Source: DQWO01 sp964478545
Lineage (GTDB): Bacteria > Desulfobacterota > Anaeroferrophillalia > Anaeroferrophillales > Anaeroferrophillaceae
DNA length: 64,000 bases
Reading direction: 5' to 3'
NCBI GenBank assembly: GCA_964478545.1
Contig: CAYZIS010000011.1
Location: 1 to 64,000 of the forward strand
Under the pieces are notes generated by a model. The model was given only the letters and a program-made list of their open reading frames with translations. It ran no database searches and had not been told where the DNA came from. Shown in pieces: positions 62,610-64,000 of this stretch; the stretch's first letter is position 1; each line of letters begins with the position of its first letter. Both the position numbers and the translations under genes were made by a program.

Positions 62610-63737
62610 ATGAATGCTATAAATATCAGCGGATTGAATTCTGGTGCTGTCCAGTCAGCAATGCTGCAGTTGGAACAACAGCTTTCTCCGGTAGATCGAG
62701 AGGGATTGCTGGAGCTGATTGGCAAACAGGTAGAAGTGAAGATCCTCGAAAATCTTGATAGCGGTCTTTTCCTGGTTGATCTGAATGGTGCCAAACTTGT
62801 TGCCGAGGGTGGTGGAACATCCTTGGTGTCGGGTGGTATTCATCTGGCGGAAGTGGTGAGTGTATCACCCACGATTACGATTCGTCTGCTGAATGTATCA
62901 GGAAATCTGCCTCCTGGATTGAATGAGGCTTTGGCCTTGTTGTTGGAAAAACCGAATGCTTTTGCCAGCCGGTTGGGGGAGTTGGGGCTGCTGTTGCAAC
63001 AGATGCAGGAGCTGGATTCTGTTGAGTTGCAGCAGGTTTTGCAAAAGTTTTCCAGTGATAATTTGCTGGGGAAATTGGGCGTGGAGTTGTTGCGATTGCC
63101 GGAATCCCTGGGGCTTCTCATGGAACAACAGCTTGTGGCTCTTGATGGCAGCCGGCAGTCCTTATTGTTCGGGAATATTTCACGGTTCCTGGACCAAAAT
63201 CTGAAGAGTGAGCTGTTGAAAACCGGAAACTGGCTGTCTTCTCAACCACAGGACGAAAGAGTTACGAAACTGGCAACGGCCATTCAGGATTTACTATCCT
63301 TGGTGACCCTGAACCAGCTATATAATAATGCCGGGGTGAAACAATTTGATGGCTTGTTTCTCATATTTCCCCTTTTCCTGGCTGACAATGAGGTGGATGT
63401 CTGGATGAAAATCAAGCAGCATGAAAAAGCTCATCAAGGGGATGAGACCGATCAGCTTTTGACACTGAGTTTTTATCTTGACTTTTCTGATTTTGGCCGC
63501 ATAGGAACCAGGGTTGTGATGATGAGTAAAGAGACGATGGTTTCCATTCAAGTGGAAGGAAAAGCCCAGCAGGATTTGTTGCAGGAACAGGTTCCCGAGG
63601 TTCAGCAACGATTATCTGGTTTGCTTTCGAGACAAGTGAGTATTAAGGTGGAAGAAGTTTCTGAATCCCGGTTGTTAGACTTCTGGCAGGAGAATTTCCT
63701 TGATGAACTTCCAGGGGTGATTGATGTTCAGGCTTGA
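62610..63737 (+). CDS. FliK-like hook-length control domain protein (tentative)
   Basis: A 375-residue protein, rich in L and Q, without signal peptide. The C-terminal third (VDVWMKIKQHEK...LSFYLDFSDFGRIGTRVVM...VSIQVEGKAQQDLL) resembles the C-terminal domain of flagellar hook-length proteins; the N-terminal part is variable as in that family. Assignment is from pattern only, and no other flagellar gene is in the window. The start ATG lies 2 bp after element C4, with no evident ribosome site. The stop TGA is formed with the first bases of element B4. It may therefore be a bounded remnant of an operon. Confidence 0.55.
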   Translation: MNAINISGLNSGAVQSAMLQLEQQLSPVDREGLLELIGKQVEVKILENLDSGLFLVDLNGAKLVAEGGGTSLVSGGIHLAEVVSVSPTITIRLLNVSGNLPPGLNEALALLLEKPNAFASRLGELGLLLQQMQELDSVELQQVLQKFSSDNLLGKLGVELLRLPESLGLLMEQQLVALDGSRQSLLFGNISRFLDQNLKSELLKTGNWLSSQPQDERVTKLATAIQDLLSLVTLNQLYNNAGVKQFDGLFLIFPLFLADNEVDVWMKIKQHEKAHQGDETDQLLTLSFYLDFSDFGRIGTRVVMMSKETMVSIQVEGKAQQDLLQEQVPEVQQRLSGLLSRQVSIKVEEVSESRLLDFWQENFLDELPGVIDVQA

Positions 63738-63859
63738 TGGCTTCGTAAAAGCTTCATATTCGACCTTATGTTGCAACCTTCATTATTGCAACGTACTGTA
63801 AGCGCTTATCATGATTAAGTTTTTGCATGCCTCAAATATGAAGCTTTTACTGTGCCATC
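63736..63859. mobile_element. MITE-like element B, copy 4
   Basis: Begins GATGGCTTCGTAAAAGCTTC and ends CTTTTACTGTGCCATC. It runs into repeat D copy 2 (GACTTCTGAGTAAC). Its first two bases complete the stop of the preceding gene. No clear direct repeat. Confidence 0.82.
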
Positions 63860-63869
63860 GATTTTGTGA

Positions 63870-63931
63870 CTTCTGAGTAACTAATTATAATATATTGAAA
63901 TCATTGATCTTTTATTTATCAATATCTTACG
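63870..63931. repeat. 62-bp AT-rich repeat D, copy 2
   Basis: Same as 21544-21605 but for two bases (ATTGATC for ATTAATC, TCTTACG for TCTCACG). Adjoins element B4. Confidence 0.85.
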
Positions 63932-63937
63932 GCTACC

Positions 63938-64000
63938 TTGAAAAATTGCCTTTTTGCTCGATTACTGCGTTATGCTCAAATTATAATCCTCAAAATATGA
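63938..64000. repeat. Inverted-repeat element H, partial copy at window edge
   Basis: GCGTTATGCTCAAATTATAA followed by TCCTCAAAATAT matches the complement of 48460-48510 in H copy 1. It is cut by the window end. Confidence 0.5.

Overview
The window is a 64 kb piece of a bacterial chromosome, apparently from a draft or metagenome assembly, because it carries three 100-N scaffold gaps. Gene content and order suggest a strictly anaerobic member of the Desulfobacterota (old Deltaproteobacteria). The pheA-aroA-cmk-ispH-rpsA-sppA order, uppS-cdsA-dxr-rseP, stand-alone anaerobic CO dehydrogenase CooS, FchA plus FolD, a two-gene SufC/SufB Fe-S system and a type I-C-like CRISPR repeat all fit. The species cannot be named from the sequence. 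I see no rRNA, tRNA or transposase gene.

Layout. 1-3507: the trailer-side part of a large CRISPR array (50 visible 32-bp repeats); the window opens inside it, and leader and cas genes, if present, lie to the left. 3508-6163: defence-island debris, namely a BRO-type antirepressor tail, a Cas4 N-terminal remnant, a MazF-type toxin-antitoxin pair with a readable promoter and operator, and a DUF4143 ATPase. 6260-10138: a broken and an intact copy of an EFR1-type flavodoxin/ferredoxin gene flanking a DUF3300-DUF2950 envelope pair. 10172-24228 (minus strand): dgt, folD, fchA, sppA, a Ca/Na exchanger, rpsA, ispH, cmk, aroA, pheA, efp, pepP, aroQ and a small TPR-like gene. 24555-29564 (plus): dtd, sufC-sufB, cooS. 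30064-46058 (plus): proS, then a cell-separation module (ftsE, ftsX, an EnvC-like factor, a CtpA protease, a YibQ-like deacetylase, a Na/Pi transporter, an AMIN amidase), then fbp, guaB and guaA. 46974-50877: an NtrC-type regulator and a convergent GAF-GGDEF-HD-GYP protein. 51373-63737: rlmN, dusB, uppS-cdsA-dxr-rseP-tsaB, an antiporter-EIIA fusion, an M20 amidohydrolase, a decayed gamma-carbonic anhydrase and a FliK-like protein.

How genes work together. FolD and FchA handle the methylene/methenyl/formyl-tetrahydrofolate steps and CooS handles CO/CO2, so a Wood-Ljungdahl-type C1 metabolism is likely. FtsEX, the EnvC-like protein and the AMIN amidase form the known septal peptidoglycan-splitting circuit. 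UppS, CdsA, Dxr and IspH supply isoprenoid and lipid precursors for the envelope.

The most unusual feature is the density of small non-coding inverted-repeat elements between genes. At least five families (called A, B, C, F and H here, plus simpler repeats D, E and I) recur two to six times each. Families A, B and C have copies with target-site duplications. Some insertions can be reconstructed to the base: one rewrote the last codons and stop of rlmN, another gave dtd its present stop codon. No mobilising transposase lies in the window.
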